From: Candidatus Absconditabacterales bacterium | Lineage (GTDB): Bacteria; Patescibacteriota; Gracilibacteria; Absconditabacterales; Absconditicoccaceae | NCBI GenBank assembly: GCA_937923605.1 | Contig: CALDTY010000009.1 | Location: 1-64,000 of the forward strand | Reading direction: 5' to 3' | Length of the DNA: 64,000 nucleotides | In this document: one piece after another, positions 10,383 through 20,570 of the stretch | How positions within the stretch are numbered: position 1 is the stretch's first letter | Layout: each line of letters begins with the position of its first letter | Notes under the pieces: model-generated | Database searches by the model: none | Told to the model about the DNA's origin: nothing | Seen by the model: only the letters and a program-made list of their open reading frames with translations | Translations under genes and position numbers: made by a program

Positions 10383-10757
10383 ATGCATATTGTTAGATTT
10401 TTTTCCACGTTCTATACCTGTTGGTGAATCATTTTTCATATTTTATATTTTCTATGATATCTACCAAATACTCGGATTATAGCACTTTTCATCTTTGTTA
10501 TGAGCCAGGGTTTTACGTATGTGTATCCTCATTATTGGAATTTTTATGAATGAAAGAATAGAAAATGATTGCTATGAATAGATTTCTTATTACATTGGAT
10601 ACGGATATTTATATTACCAATAAATTTCTCATATGAAAGTATTATACTTTTGGTTATAAGTGTTATTTGGTATGTATCAATCAATGCAGAGAAGGTAATC
10701 ATATACTATTCAGATCCTGTCAAAGTCACTAGACAAATTTTTAAACGATGATCATAA
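10383..10757 (+). CDS. Small four-helix membrane protein in the carotenoid cluster
   Basis: 124 residues with about four hydrophobic segments (residues ~9-30, 34-52, 73-82 and 86-104) and a basic C-terminus. It ends with TAA directly abutting the ATG of the GGPP synthase gene, implying co-translation. Not CrtYcd-like: no PxE(E/D) cyclase motif. A role in carotenoid or prenyl-lipid handling is only suggested by position. No family recognised. Confidence 0.75.
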
Positions 10758-11771
10758 ATGAATTTATTAGAGTATAAGACATCATTTGATGTGTATTTAG
10801 AAAAACGATTGGAAATAAAACTTTCAGAAGTAGAATGATATTTTCCTGATAAAAAAACATTTGATTTACTCACCTATCTAAAACCATATGTAGATCATGG
10901 TAAAAGATTTCGCCCATATATGGTATACCTTTGATATTCACTTTATTGAGGTGATGATGTAGAATTTATACTCAAGGTAGGACTTGTTCATGAGTTAATC
11001 CATATTTTTGCGTTGATTCATGATGATATTTGCGATAAAGGTACGATAAGACATAGTATTAATAGCTATCACCAAGAGCTCTCTAATAGATATCAAGATG
11101 ACCACATCTGAATAACGCAAGCTATGTTGATTTGAGATTTAGTATATACGCGAGCCTTACAGGAGTCTGAGCAACTTATGTGTTGAACAAAGGCACATAA
11201 GATAGTGTTTGAAATGCTAAACGAAGTTGTAATCTGACAGATGCTAGATGTCGATTTTAGTGTGGATCAAGAATCAATAAAATCATTAGAACAAATTACA
11301 AATAAAGATCACTTAAAATCAGGTCAATATACATTTCAGAAACCTTTACTAGTGTGAGCAAGTCTAGCTTGAAATGAAGACTTAGATAGCCTTGCACTGA
11401 TATGAAAAAAATTATGAATTGCTTTCCAAATGAGAGACGATCTTTTGGACTGGATTCCAAACAAAGAATGAAAAACTAAAATGAGTGATATTCAAGAAGG
11501 GAATCAAACGGTAGTACTATTGAGTTGTCGTGAAATGTATGATACAACTGCTCGAGAAAGGCTACTAAAACTTAGATGAAGAAAATTATCTGAAAATAGT
11601 TTATCCATACTTAAAAATGATTTTGAGTCATTTTCAATTCAAGAAGTTGTGACTTCAAAAATTATATCTTTATTAAATGATGTTGAGGCTGACTTCAATA
11701 AACTTGGTTTAGAGTCATCAGCAATATGAGATTTTAAAGACATCATCGAATTATTGAGAAGTGTCAACTAG
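10758..11771 (+). CDS. crtE: Polyprenyl (probably geranylgeranyl) diphosphate synthase
   Basis: 337 residues, IspA/CrtE type. First aspartate-rich motif DDICD at residues 89-93 in LIHDDICDKGTIRH; second motif QMRDDLLD with DDLLD at 227-231; substrate-lysine motif GKRFRPYM near residue 52. These enzymes build all-trans C10-C20 diphosphates from IPP and DMAPP. Position beside crtB makes the GGPP precursor role likely, but chain length is not proven. Start abuts the previous stop. Confidence 0.88.
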
Positions 11772-11773
11772 TG

Positions 11774-11802
11774 TTGACATTGCATCTATTTATCCATATA
11801 AA
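11774..11802 (+). promoter_or_regulatory. Strong sigma70-type promoter
   Basis: Consensus TTGACA (11774-11779), 17-base spacer, TATAAA (11797-11802), 28 bases before the ATG at 11831. This argues against the longer GTG reading that starts at 11771. Confidence 0.75.
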
Positions 11803-11830
11803 ATATCTTTCTAAACTAAAGAATATAAAA

Positions 11831-12337
11831 ATGAAAAAAAATGTATTTTTAATCCTCTTGAATGGAACCATTCAGGATGTATTTGCAGCTGCTGGAGTTG
11901 TACAAGGCACTATTTCAAAAGAATTAGCCAAGCATGCCCATACTAGTCCAACAATGTTTAATTATTTCACATCATTACGTGACAAGAATGAGAGTAGAAA
12001 ACTGCCAGCATGGTTGCAAGACAGTGAAACAAAATTAGTTCATCAACACCAACTAAGTAAACACTTTCAGACAATTGGCATTCAGGGAAGTGATTTTACT
12101 TCATTTGATGCAGGTGAATATGAGTTAGTAGATGACACTAGCTCTCAAAAAAAAGACAAGAAATCTAAGGAAAAGAAATCCAAGGACAAAAAGTCTAAGG
12201 CTAAAAAAAACCAAGAGGCAATTAATCGAACAGCTAGCGTAGGAAACAAAAAGTCACTTGCCCTTAATAAGAGATCGAAGAAATCTTTAACTTTAAAAAA
12301 AGGAGTTAAAAAACATCTCTCTAAAAAAAGAAGATAA
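11831..12337 (+). CDS. Lysine-rich protein with signal-like N-terminus, no TGA codons
   Basis: 168 residues. The N-terminus (MKKNVFLILLNGTIQDVFAAAG) resembles a signal peptide. The middle is hydrophilic. The last ~65 residues are an extremely basic low-complexity tail with KKDKKSKEKKSKDKKSKAKK and a final KKRR. Eight glycines are all GGN. One CGA codon would read as Trp. It has a consensus promoter, an A-rich leader and a strong terminator, a self-contained unit. The tail suggests nucleic-acid or polyanion binding. No family recognised. Confidence 0.7.
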   Translation: MKKNVFLILLNGTIQDVFAAAGVVQGTISKELAKHAHTSPTMFNYFTSLRDKNESRKLPAWLQDSETKLVHQHQLSKHFQTIGIQGSDFTSFDAGEYELVDDTSSQKKDKKSKEKKSKDKKSKAKKNQEAINRTASVGNKKSLALNKRSKKSLTLKKGVKKHLSKKRR

Positions 12338-12352
12338 AGTAATATTTAAATG

Positions 12353-12388
12353 AAAAAGCGACTTGGATTTTGACCAAGTCGCTTTTAT
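12353..12388. terminator. Bidirectional intrinsic terminator
   Basis: AAAAAGCGACTTGG / CCAAGTCGCTTTT with a 7-base loop; serves the lysine-rich gene on plus and gdhA on minus. Confidence 0.85.
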
Positions 12389-12406
12389 TATTGTATAATA
12401 GTGTAT

Positions 12407-13645
12407 TTATCGCCCTCTAATTTTCATTGCATCCAAAATTCTAGTTAACGCAACAATATAAGCTGCATCTCTTAGATTAGTATTATGTTTACTTGCAGTT
12501 TCAATGACTCAATCTGTGGCTGCATTCATAAGTTTCTCTAGTTTCTGAAATACCTCATCTTCTTCTCGATAATAATTCATATTATTTTGTACTTGTTCAA
12601 AGTAACTAACAGTTACTCATCCAGCATTCGCTAATATGTCTGGGAGGACGATGACTCCCTTGTTGTCAAGTAAATCTTGTCATTCTGGAGTTGTAGGCCC
12701 ATTTGCTAGTTCAAGTATTACTTTTGCCTTAATGTTTCATGCATTCTCTTTTGTGATTTGATTTTCCAATGCTGCAGGAACAAGTATATCACAATCGTTA
12801 TCTAAGATATCTAAATTTTCAAGTATGGTGGCTCAAGGATATTCTGTAACACTACTTCTTTTCGCTTTAAGTTCAGATATTATTCCGATATCTATTCATT
12901 CTGGGACATATATTCATCATCTCGAATCTGATATTCAAATGACAACTGCACCATCATCAATACATAATTGTGCAAATGTTAATCATGCATTTCAAGCTCA
13001 TTGAATAACAACTTTCTTTCATTGTAAAGTATCATTATTTTTGCCTAGATATCTTCTCAAGACATATAGTCATCATAGAGCTGTAGCTATTCATCTTCAT
13101 TTACTTCATCAAATACTTAGTGGTTTACCAGTAATCACTCATGGTTGCCATTCTCCAACATGTTTTGCATATTGATCTGCCATCCATGCCATGATTTGTC
13201 AATTAGTATTAACATCAGGAGCAGGCACATCTTTTGTAGGTCATATATGTTCTCGAATAGCATCAATATATGCTCTAGAAAGTTTTTCAATTTCATTATC
13301 CGAGAGTTGTTTCGGATCCACAATAATTCATCCCTTTCCTCAACCTAGTGGCAAATCTATGACAGCAGTTTTAAAACTCATCCATGCACTGAGAGATTTA
13401 ACTTCATCCAACGATACATGTTGATGATATCTTATTCATCATTTGTGGGGTCATTTAACATTTGAATGCTGAGATCTATATGCTTTGAATGTTTTTGAAG
13501 AGCCATTATCCATTACTACCTCTAGATCAGCTTCTACAATATTAATAGGTTCTAGGAGTTGTTCCATAAGCGAAACATCATAATCATCTTTTATATAAGC
13601 ATAAGCATCTTTGATTTGTTGTTGTACAGTTCAAAATAAAGACAT
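12407..13645 (-). CDS. gdhA: Glutamate dehydrogenase (Glu/Leu/Phe/Val dehydrogenase family)
   Basis: 412 residues, typical of the hexameric catabolic/archaeal class. The substrate loop reads LPLGGGKGGIIVDP. The NAD(P)-binding Rossmann region includes VVIQGAGNAGLTFAQ and SDSRGGIYVPEG. GGSKGRGIATALGG and PAALENQIT are also present. The codon at 12576-12578 in QNNMNYY-x-EEDEV is CGA where the family has tryptophan. It interconverts glutamate and 2-oxoglutarate plus ammonia. Single-gene unit with a promoter at 13666-13695. Confidence 0.94.
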
Positions 13646-13665
13646 AACATAAGAAAATTAAATAA

Positions 13666-13695
13666 ATATAAGATTAACATAAGAGTTGCTGTCAA
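13666..13695 (-). promoter_or_regulatory. Promoter of gdhA
   Basis: On the minus strand TTGACA (13695-13690), an 18-base spacer, TTATAT (13671-13666); about 20 bases before the ATG. Confidence 0.6.
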
Positions 13696-13808
13696 ATTTG
13701 CAAAGGTTGAGAGTAGATTATAATTTTAATAATTGGAATTTGTAAATTCCTTGTAAAACCACTCTAAAGACATACAAAAAAGTAATATATTTTATCTTCT
13801 ATATTCAT

Positions 13809-14183
13809 ATGACAATAACTGAAATCGCAAACAGATTAATTGAACTTGTTCGTACTTGAAAAGATGCGCAAGCACATGAGGAACTTTATTCTCCAGACAT
13901 TGTTAGTGTTGAAGTTAATAATCCTAATTCACCAGATGTGACTTGATTAGATGGACTTAAGCAAAAGGCTGAGATGCGAGGAACTATGTTAGATGCTTAT
14001 CATGGTATAGAAGTGTCAGAGCCACTTATTGCAGATGATTATTTTGCGGTTACCTATACAATTGATGTTACATATACATGAGCGCCTAGATCTCAAGAAA
14101 CAGAATTAGCAGTGTATCATGTAAAAGATGGTAAAATTATTAGAGAGGAATTCTTCTATAATGTGCCAGATATGGTCTCATAA
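13809..14183 (+). CDS. SnoaL/NTF2-like small protein
   Basis: 124 residues with the SnoaL/NTF2-like layout: N-terminal helices (ITEIANRLIELVRTG), EELYSPDIVSVE, then strands ending in VYHVKDGKIIREEFFYNVPD. Members are stress-related or small-molecule-binding cone-fold proteins; no substrate can be predicted. Followed by cutA after 24 bases. Confidence 0.7.
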
Positions 14184-14207
14184 CATATTTACTTAGTACT
14201 TTAATAA

Positions 14208-14513
14208 ATGTATCAAGTTCGATTAAGTGCTGAAACAAAAGCAAATGCTGAAAATATATTAAAAATACTAGTTAAAGAAAAATTGCTAGTTTGATGAACA
14301 ATTCTAAATTGACCATCGCTTTTTAATCGAAAATGAAAAATCGTAGAAATGGATTATCATTACATTATGTGATGGACTTCAGAATCTATAGACTTAACTG
14401 AGTTAGAAAAACTATATTCTAAATCTACAATTGAAGAAATACCAATGATGTCATTACAGAAAGTTATTTCAAACTCCATATTTGAAGATTATGTTAGTAA
14501 AAATACTAAATAA
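14208..14513 (+). CDS. cutA: CutA-like divalent-cation tolerance protein
   Basis: 101 residues. It follows the CutA trimer fold: SAETKANAENILKILVKEKLLVGGTI, then SLFN-W-KGKIVE (family SxYxWxGKxE; the W is CGA), then HYIMGWTSE and a terminal helix. CutA is a small trimeric PII-like protein linked to copper tolerance, but its molecular role is debated. The family's usual CV before N is missing here (TILNGPS), so this is a diverged member. Confidence 0.72.
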
Positions 14514-14533
14514 TTTTATTCAATTCAGTTGTT

Positions 14534-15601
14534 ATGAAAAAAATCGTTTGAATTTGTATGTTGAGCCTCATTTCCTTATCCTGTTATGGTTTAGATATGA
14601 GATGAGATAATAATATTTTGATAGATCAAGATGTAGATGAGACACTTATGGCTTGATGATCAAAAATCACACTATCTGCAGATGTGTATGGTGATGCATT
14701 TTTGGCATGACAGCATATATCTGTAAACTGAATTATCTCTGAAGATGCCTGGTTTGCATGAAATGTAATATCTATTAATGGTGAAATAAAAGATGACCTA
14801 AGAGTTTGATGAAATGTTATAACCATATCTTGACCAGTTAACTGAGACGTTATACTTTGATGAAATACGATTACTATTTCAAACTCTATTGGTTGAGATC
14901 TATATGTAGGTTGAAATGTTCTTTCTATAAATTGAGAAATACAATGAGATGCAATAATTGATGTAGAAACATTAAATATGTCTCAAGACTCCATAATAAA
15001 TGGAAATCTTACTATTAATAAGAACACCATGCTGCCTAATAATTTTTCTTGATTTGTTGTAGGTGATATATCTTATTCAGATTGAAAGTGAATGCATAAA
15101 GAATTCGAATTTTACTCAGAAGACGATAATGATGAATACTGATTTGACTTTAATGTATTTAGATTCTTATCGTTGATCATACTTTGATCGCTAGCCTTTT
15201 GGTTGATGCCAAACTATATAAACAAAGCAGCATCTACGATTCGCACAAATCCTGGCAAGACAATATTGTATGGAATAGGGATAATAGTTTTTGTGCCAAT
15301 TCTTGCTTTAATATTATTGATAACTTGAGTATGAGCTGCGTTATGAGGATTCCTCTTGGCTAATTATATTTTCTTATGGGTCTTTTTAGGATTATTTGCT
15401 GTAGTGTTTCTTTCACAGTGGTTAGTAGAAACATACTTATACAAGCATATTTGAACAACAATATGGGCAAAGATTTGAGTAATGACTCTACTTTCACTTT
15501 TAATTACTATCTTGCCATTTATAGTTACTTTTGTATTAGGTCTGTTTTGAATCTGAGCTTGATTTACCAATGATATGAAAATAATAAAAGAGCAATTATA
15601 G
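14534..15601 (+). CDS. Bactofilin-like beta-helix domain fused to multi-pass membrane domain
   Basis: 355 residues. Signal-like N-terminus, then residues ~25-175 with repeated short strands (GDAFLAG, GDVILGGNTITI, GGDLYVGGNVLSI, GDAI) typical of polymer-forming/bactofilin-type right-handed beta-helices. After a short acidic linker come about four membrane helices (residues ~210-345). Most turn glycines are TGA. Probably an envelope scaffold with its beta-helix outside the membrane. Confidence 0.8.
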
Positions 15602-15660
15602 TCACAATTTTCAAAGCTGATAGTATCAATTAGTAGTTATATTTATTTTATCTATTATAA

Positions 15661-16896
15661 ATGATGTTGAAGAAAATTACGTGATTACTTTCTTGCTGAC
15701 TATTGTTTTCATCGGTTTTTGCACTAAGTTGTGCATCTTTTCCTAGTTTTGAAGAGATGGTGGATGAGTCAAATATCGCCTTTGTTGGTACAGTGACTAA
15801 TGTTAACTTTTTTGAAGACACTAGTGAAGAGCAATACTGTCAAGATTTTTGAAGTAATCTTAATACTTGAACCTATGAATACCGATTTGATGTTGAAGAT
15901 GAAATGAAGTGATCTATGGATTCTACGGCTATCTTACAGCGTAACGTAAATTGAATAAACTGTACTCGATGATGAGCATGTAATGATATGGAGCTTTGAA
16001 AAACTTATGTAGTACTTACACATGACTGAGAAACGTTATCAGATGGCTTATGTAGTCCATGTCCGTATATGTTAGTTGATGATTATGTACCATCCACTGA
16101 GCCCATTTATGACCCTTCTATGGATACTACATGTATTGTATATAATGATTGATGTAACACGTGTAACAAGTGAACTGATGGTTTATCAATGTGTACACAG
16201 ATGGCATGTTTCACAATGTGAGATCCCTATTGTATAGAGTATGAAAATAATTGACCAAATCCTGAAGTATGTATTTGCACAATGCAATATGATCCTGTTT
16301 GCTGAGTTGATGGTAAAACGTACTCTAATGACTGCGTGGCATGATGTGATTCGATAGATATAGCATACTCTTGAGAATGTCAGTTTTGAGTGCCTTGAGA
16401 ATGTCAGAGATGATATAGTGGATCTGTATGTTGAATAGACAATATTACTTATGATGATATGTGTGATCTAGAAGAAACATGAATTGCAAAACAATATGAT
16501 TGAGAATGTGTTCCAAATCCATGACCATGATGATATGTAGAAGCGCCTTGATTCTGTGAAACATGGTATGATTGATGCAATGAATGTTGAATAGTAAATG
16601 GACAATTAACATCCTGTACAGAAAGAGCTTGTTTTACTTTAAATAGAGCAAAATGTTCATCATTTGATTTTACATTACTTACTTCAAATCATGTTTGGAT
16701 TATTGATAGAGTAGTTGGAAAACGACTTCAGACTGCTTCTCAAGCTGAGAAAAATTTAGTGATTGAGAAAGTTTCATCTAAAATATCAGATATAAATTAC
16801 ACCTTATCAGTTTCTAGTTTTGCTCAATGATCTGAGGCTCTGTGGGAATATCAATTTGTATTGGAAGTGCTTTGGAAAATTGATTCTATGTTGTAG
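15661..16896 (+). CDS. Secreted cysteine-rich protein: NTR/TIMP-like domain plus Kazal-type inhibitor domains
   Basis: 411 residues. Signal peptide ending near residue 22 (SSVFALSCA). Residues ~24-140 resemble the netrin/TIMP-like OB-fold: CASFPSFEE, then IAFVGTVTNV, YEYRFDVEDEMKG and a Cys pair. Residues ~225-270 match a Kazal domain, [22 protein letters not shown] then CDS and GEC; a second, weaker Kazal-like unit follows (GYSGSVCGIDNITYDDMC). Further Cys-rich segments lie on either side. The combination suggests a secreted protease inhibitor or adhesion factor. Confidence 0.78.
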
Positions 16897-16912
16897 TTAA
16901 TACTTTATTATG

Positions 16913-16940
16913 AAAAACAAAAGCACTACTTTTGTTTTTT
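16913..16940 (+). terminator. Intrinsic terminator
   Basis: AAAACAAAAG / CTTTTGTTTT hairpin running into T, 17 bases after the inhibitor gene. Confidence 0.75.
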
Positions 16941-17014
16941 GTTACTTGCGATTTATTGATTTATATGTATACTATTTTTGTGTAAAATAACTTAAACAAT
17001 AAAAAACGAAAAAA

Positions 17015-17617
17015 ATGAAATTCATATTACAGTTACTCCTTATATTCGTAGTATTATTAAGTTCTTGTAAGAACGAATCAGCTCGCACATTAAAAGATAA
17101 CGTTAATTTGCAGGATAATGATATATTCTGTTATTTTAATGATTATATCTCAAAAAAACCAAGTGTACCTTTGTCATACTTGCCAATAATGGTAAAAGAT
17201 CAGTATAAAGATTTAAATCATCATGTGATATATACTGATGAACCAGAACGTTTTGGTGCTGTCCTATATACCTATGTTATTGATTCTTTATACTCGTTCT
17301 TAACAATTGAAAATAATGTTGAGAGAAGAATAGTATTAAGAGAAAATTACTTTCTTAAAGATGGTATATATAGAACAAAACATTACATAATTTCAAATGA
17401 TGATTTTGTTAGATGCCAGATTACACATAAACAGATATCGAGCAATGCTTTTTTTATAATCGATGTTATAGAAATCGGAGATGCTTCATTCAATTCAGAA
17501 CTAAGGAATTTAGATGAAGTTGTACTAAAAATGAAATATCAATTAGATTTAAAACAAACGAATGATGATATTGAATCATTAAATTATATAATTAGAAACC
17601 TTCAAAAAACTGGATAG
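17015..17617 (+). CDS. Putative lipoprotein, no TGA codons
   Basis: 200 residues. The N-terminus MKFILQLLLIFVVLLSSCKN is a lipoprotein signal with lipobox LSSC (C18). The mature part is strand-rich with no known motif. All four glycines are GGN. Leader AATAAAAAACGAAAAAA and a TAnnTTTG-like box at 16973-16980 resemble Bacteroidota expression signals. The stop is immediately followed by the ATG of the next gene, so the two form a pair. No family recognised; probable foreign origin. Confidence 0.75.
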   Translation: MKFILQLLLIFVVLLSSCKNESARTLKDNVNLQDNDIFCYFNDYISKKPSVPLSYLPIMVKDQYKDLNHHVIYTDEPERFGAVLYTYVIDSLYSFLTIENNVERRIVLRENYFLKDGIYRTKHYIISNDDFVRCQITHKQISSNAFFIIDVIEIGDASFNSELRNLDEVVLKMKYQLDLKQTNDDIESLNYIIRNLQKTG

Positions 17618-18109
17618 ATGAAATACCTACTAAGCTTTGGATTCATAATGTTGGGTTTTCAGCTAGTAGCTCAAATTCCAGTATTAAAAAAATTGCCTAC
17701 TCAAGAGTTTGTGACACATTTAATGGACTCAGAAACAAAAGAAATATCATTGAAACAAGTCGAATTCATCATGGCGACTGACTCTTTGGAGACAATAGAT
17801 ATTCTATTTAAAATTAAGGGACAAGCTGACTCGTACGTTATGAAGATTGATTCGCATATGATCGATTTAAAGTATAGTAGTGATGTTGACGAAATCATTT
17901 TGATTATACATCATACGATAAATGAAAATCAATACGAGTCACATAGACGTATGTATAAAGTTAAAAGCTCCTTTATTGAAGAGACTTATGATGTGCATAT
18001 GATCAAACTAAATGATGCTACTATGATAGTACATCAAAAGAGAAATTGGCATACTCTCAAGAATAATGAAATAGTCTTTAAATTGATGAATAAAGTTATT
18101 TCAAAATAA
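17618..18109 (+). CDS. Secreted protein of unknown function, no TGA codons
   Basis: 163 residues, start codon directly adjacent to the previous stop. The N-terminus MKYLLSFGFIMLGFQLVAQIP is a signal peptide with the VAQ/IP cleavage style common in Bacteroidota. The rest alternates charged and hydrophobic residues (LETIDILFKIKGQADSYVMK) as in a beta-rich domain. Only three glycines, all GGN. Forms a two-gene unit with the preceding lipoprotein and ends at a terminator. Confidence 0.75.
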   Translation: MKYLLSFGFIMLGFQLVAQIPVLKKLPTQEFVTHLMDSETKEISLKQVEFIMATDSLETIDILFKIKGQADSYVMKIDSHMIDLKYSSDVDEIILIIHHTINENQYESHRRMYKVKSSFIEETYDVHMIKLNDATMIVHQKRNWHTLKNNEIVFKLMNKVISK

Positions 18110-18115
18110 TATACT

Positions 18116-18148
18116 AATGGATCAAGAACTTATTCTTGGTCCATTTTT
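18116..18148 (+). terminator. Intrinsic terminator
   Basis: ATGGATCAAGAA / TTCTTGGTCCAT with a 4-base loop and T7. Confidence 0.85.
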
Positions 18149-18781
18149 TTATTCTATAATTTCTACTCGTCGTTCATTTGTTCTCATCCAAGCTGGTGTC
18201 CAAGGATCGTTATACTGTGCAAGTGTCATTTCTCATGTCCATTGGATATTTTCTTTTTGTAGAGCTATAAGAAACTCTCATTTTTTTCTTTTTACATTCA
18301 TGTCTGTTGCGTATCCAGAAAACTGTCGAACTGCTAATTTTTTAGAAATAGTCTCGGAAATAGTGATATTTGAATTATTAGGTATGGGCAAGGTTTCTTT
18401 AGTTCGTTTACTTGGCATGACAAATGACACCTCAGTCATATCTCATTTGTTTGTTGAGGTAACTGGAGCAGTCATTTCAATTTTTTGATTAACAGGAATA
18501 GTCTTACTCGTGACTGGAGCAGTCATTTTTATTGATTGTTTGCTTACATTGTCACCAAAAATAAATCAGGCTAATTGACGAAATGCATTATTTGGTTTTG
18601 TGACTTCATCTCAAGAAACCAAAACACTTGCAACTAACAAAGAAGGCATCTGACGAATTTCTATATCTCAGACAAAATCACTTTTAGATGAAGGAGTTTC
18701 GATATTGCGTGTTATTCGCCATCACCAAATATGCCAAATTGCAAGTAAAAGAATAAGAATAACTATTATTGATTTTCGCAT
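18149..18781 (-). CDS. SOUL family haem-binding-like protein
   Basis: 210 residues. Residues 1-20 form an N-terminal membrane anchor or signal. The rest carries SOUL/HBP signatures: SIKMTAPVTS and IEMTAPVTS, FVMPSKRTKETLPIP, LAVRQFSGYA, and the C-terminal YNDPWTPAWMRTNE. The family binds haem or tetrapyrroles in plants and animals; bacterial roles are unclear. Single gene converging on the preceding pair. Confidence 0.88.
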
Positions 18782-18854
18782 AATGCTGTTTGAGTAATAA
18801 ATATTTAATCATCTTATTTATTGTTTATTGATATGCTATAGTTATTATTATATT

Positions 18855-19808
18855 ATGAAATATGTGCATATAGGTTTATGGTGAGTTTGTCTCATATTAT
18901 GATGGAGTGTAATTTCTGATGTTTCAGACATGTATAAAGATTATCTTGAACTACAACCGGAGACTGCCAAAAGTATCAAAATCAATATGAAGGAAAGAAA
19001 GATGCCTGATAATGATGTAGCACATGATAAGGTAGATAGTAATATAGTGAAACCAAGAATATCTTTGTCAATAGAACAAAAAGAAGACAGTAAAGCTATC
19101 TTACCACCTGAACTAAATCTTGTACTAGATAAGACGGATAAAAATGAAGTGATATATGAGCCTAAAGTTATTGAAGTAGAAGCAGAGGTCTGAGACACGC
19201 ATAAAAATAAACAACCTATTCCAAGCACCTTCTCACATAAACTGCCTTTTTATCCTCAAGCTCCATATTGAGATTGGAATCAACCTCGACAAGATGCCTG
19301 TGAAGAAGCAAGCATCATATTGACCGCATATGGAATTAAGAATAAATCTTTATCTCTCCCAGAATTTAAAAACGAGATTCTAACGTTAGTTAGAATTCAG
19401 AATGACATGTTTTGATCTTATGTTGATACGACAATACAGCAAACTAAAAAGTTGTATGATGTATACTACTGAGTATGAGCTACAGAAATTTTGTATAATC
19501 CGACTGTGAAAGGATTAAAAGAAAAACTCTCGTCATGACATGTTATAATTGCTCCATTTGCATGAAAACTATTAGGTAATATCTATTATTCAAATTGATG
19601 ACCAAGATATCATATGCTTGTTATAATCTGATATGATCAAACATGATTTTATACTCATGATGTTGGCACTAAAAATTGAGCTTCGTATTGGTATGAAGAA
19701 GATATCCTCCTACATGCCCTTCACGATTTTGTGCCTATTTCATGATGAGATATTATTAATTGAGAAAAAAAAGTACTTTTAGTGAGCAAAAATAATAAGC
19801 TAGAGTAG
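18855..19808 (+). CDS. Secreted C39-like cysteine peptidase
   Basis: 317 residues. Short hydrophobic N-terminus, ~80-residue charged linker, then a C39_2 papain-like domain. LPFYPQAPYGDW leads to QDACEEASI with the nucleophile C149; the histidine segment is GPRYHMLVIIGYD with H253, followed by GFYTHDVGTKNG. Such proteins process or degrade peptides outside the cell. Followed 53 bases later by a cupredoxin gene. Confidence 0.85.
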
Positions 19809-19861
19809 TAATTTAATTTGAGTTTAGTATTCTATATTCACTTTTATATTTTTATAATACA

Positions 19862-20500
19862 ATGAAATATATTGTTTGAATAATTCTAATGTTAGTGACA
19901 GTTTGATTTTGATTTGCACAATATTCACCAACTCAAGCTGATGAGACGTTATTGGAAACATTGGATATGAAAGTCGACGCGCTTATGTCAATGGACAGGA
20001 ATAGAGGAGTGCTTATTTGAAATAAGATAGTAAAAATATTGCCTAGCATTGCACCAACTTCAAGAGTATATTATATCTTAGACAAATTGTATGATATTAT
20101 TGCAGTAAAAGCTGTTTTATATTCAGATCTTACAGGAAATGCGTTAAACACTAACGATACTCAAATGGTCACCACTACCAACGCAACAACCGATTCTAGT
20201 ACTACGTCAGATAATATGATGAGTCCTGTAACAATTGAACTTGAAGGTAAAAATTTCGAGTATTCTTTGACAGAATTGAGAGTAAAAAAATGACAAGAAG
20301 TAACAATAGTTTTTGATAGTACGTGATGAACTCATGATTGGGTTGTAGATGAATTTAATGTTGCAACAAATAAAGTGAGTAAAACTGATTGAACCACAAG
20401 TGTAACTTTTGTGCCAGACATGACATGAAGTTTCGAATTCTATTGTAGTGTATGAAATCACCGTCAAGAATGAATGGTATGAACGCTAATTGTAGAATAA
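19862..20500 (+). CDS. Secreted cupredoxin-domain protein
   Basis: 212 residues. Signal peptide ending FAQ (residue ~20), a threonine-rich linker near residues 100-118, then a plastocyanin-like domain. GKNFEYSLTELRVKKGQEVTIVF precedes the copper ligands: H in GGTHDW, C in FYCSVG, H in NHRQEG, M in GMVGTL. Probably binds one copper outside the cell, either for electron transfer or storage. A strong terminator follows. Confidence 0.85.
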
Positions 20501-20518
20501 TTATTGGTATGATTGCAT

Positions 20519-20550
20519 AAAAACTCAAGCTTTGCCTTGAGTTTTTTTTA
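20519..20550 (+). terminator. Intrinsic terminator
   Basis: AAAAACTCAAGC / CCTTGAGTTTTT hairpin followed by T-rich sequence. Confidence 0.85.
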
Positions 20551-20570
20551 TAAAGTACTAAGACAAAGAT

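Noticed and set aside
11771-11830. GTG start at 11771 for the lysine-rich protein
   Set aside because: This stretch contains the consensus promoter TTGACA-17-TATAAA, so translation from there is unlikely.
18117-18488. 123-codon plus-strand ORF
   Set aside because: Antisense to the SOUL gene, which carries conserved motifs.
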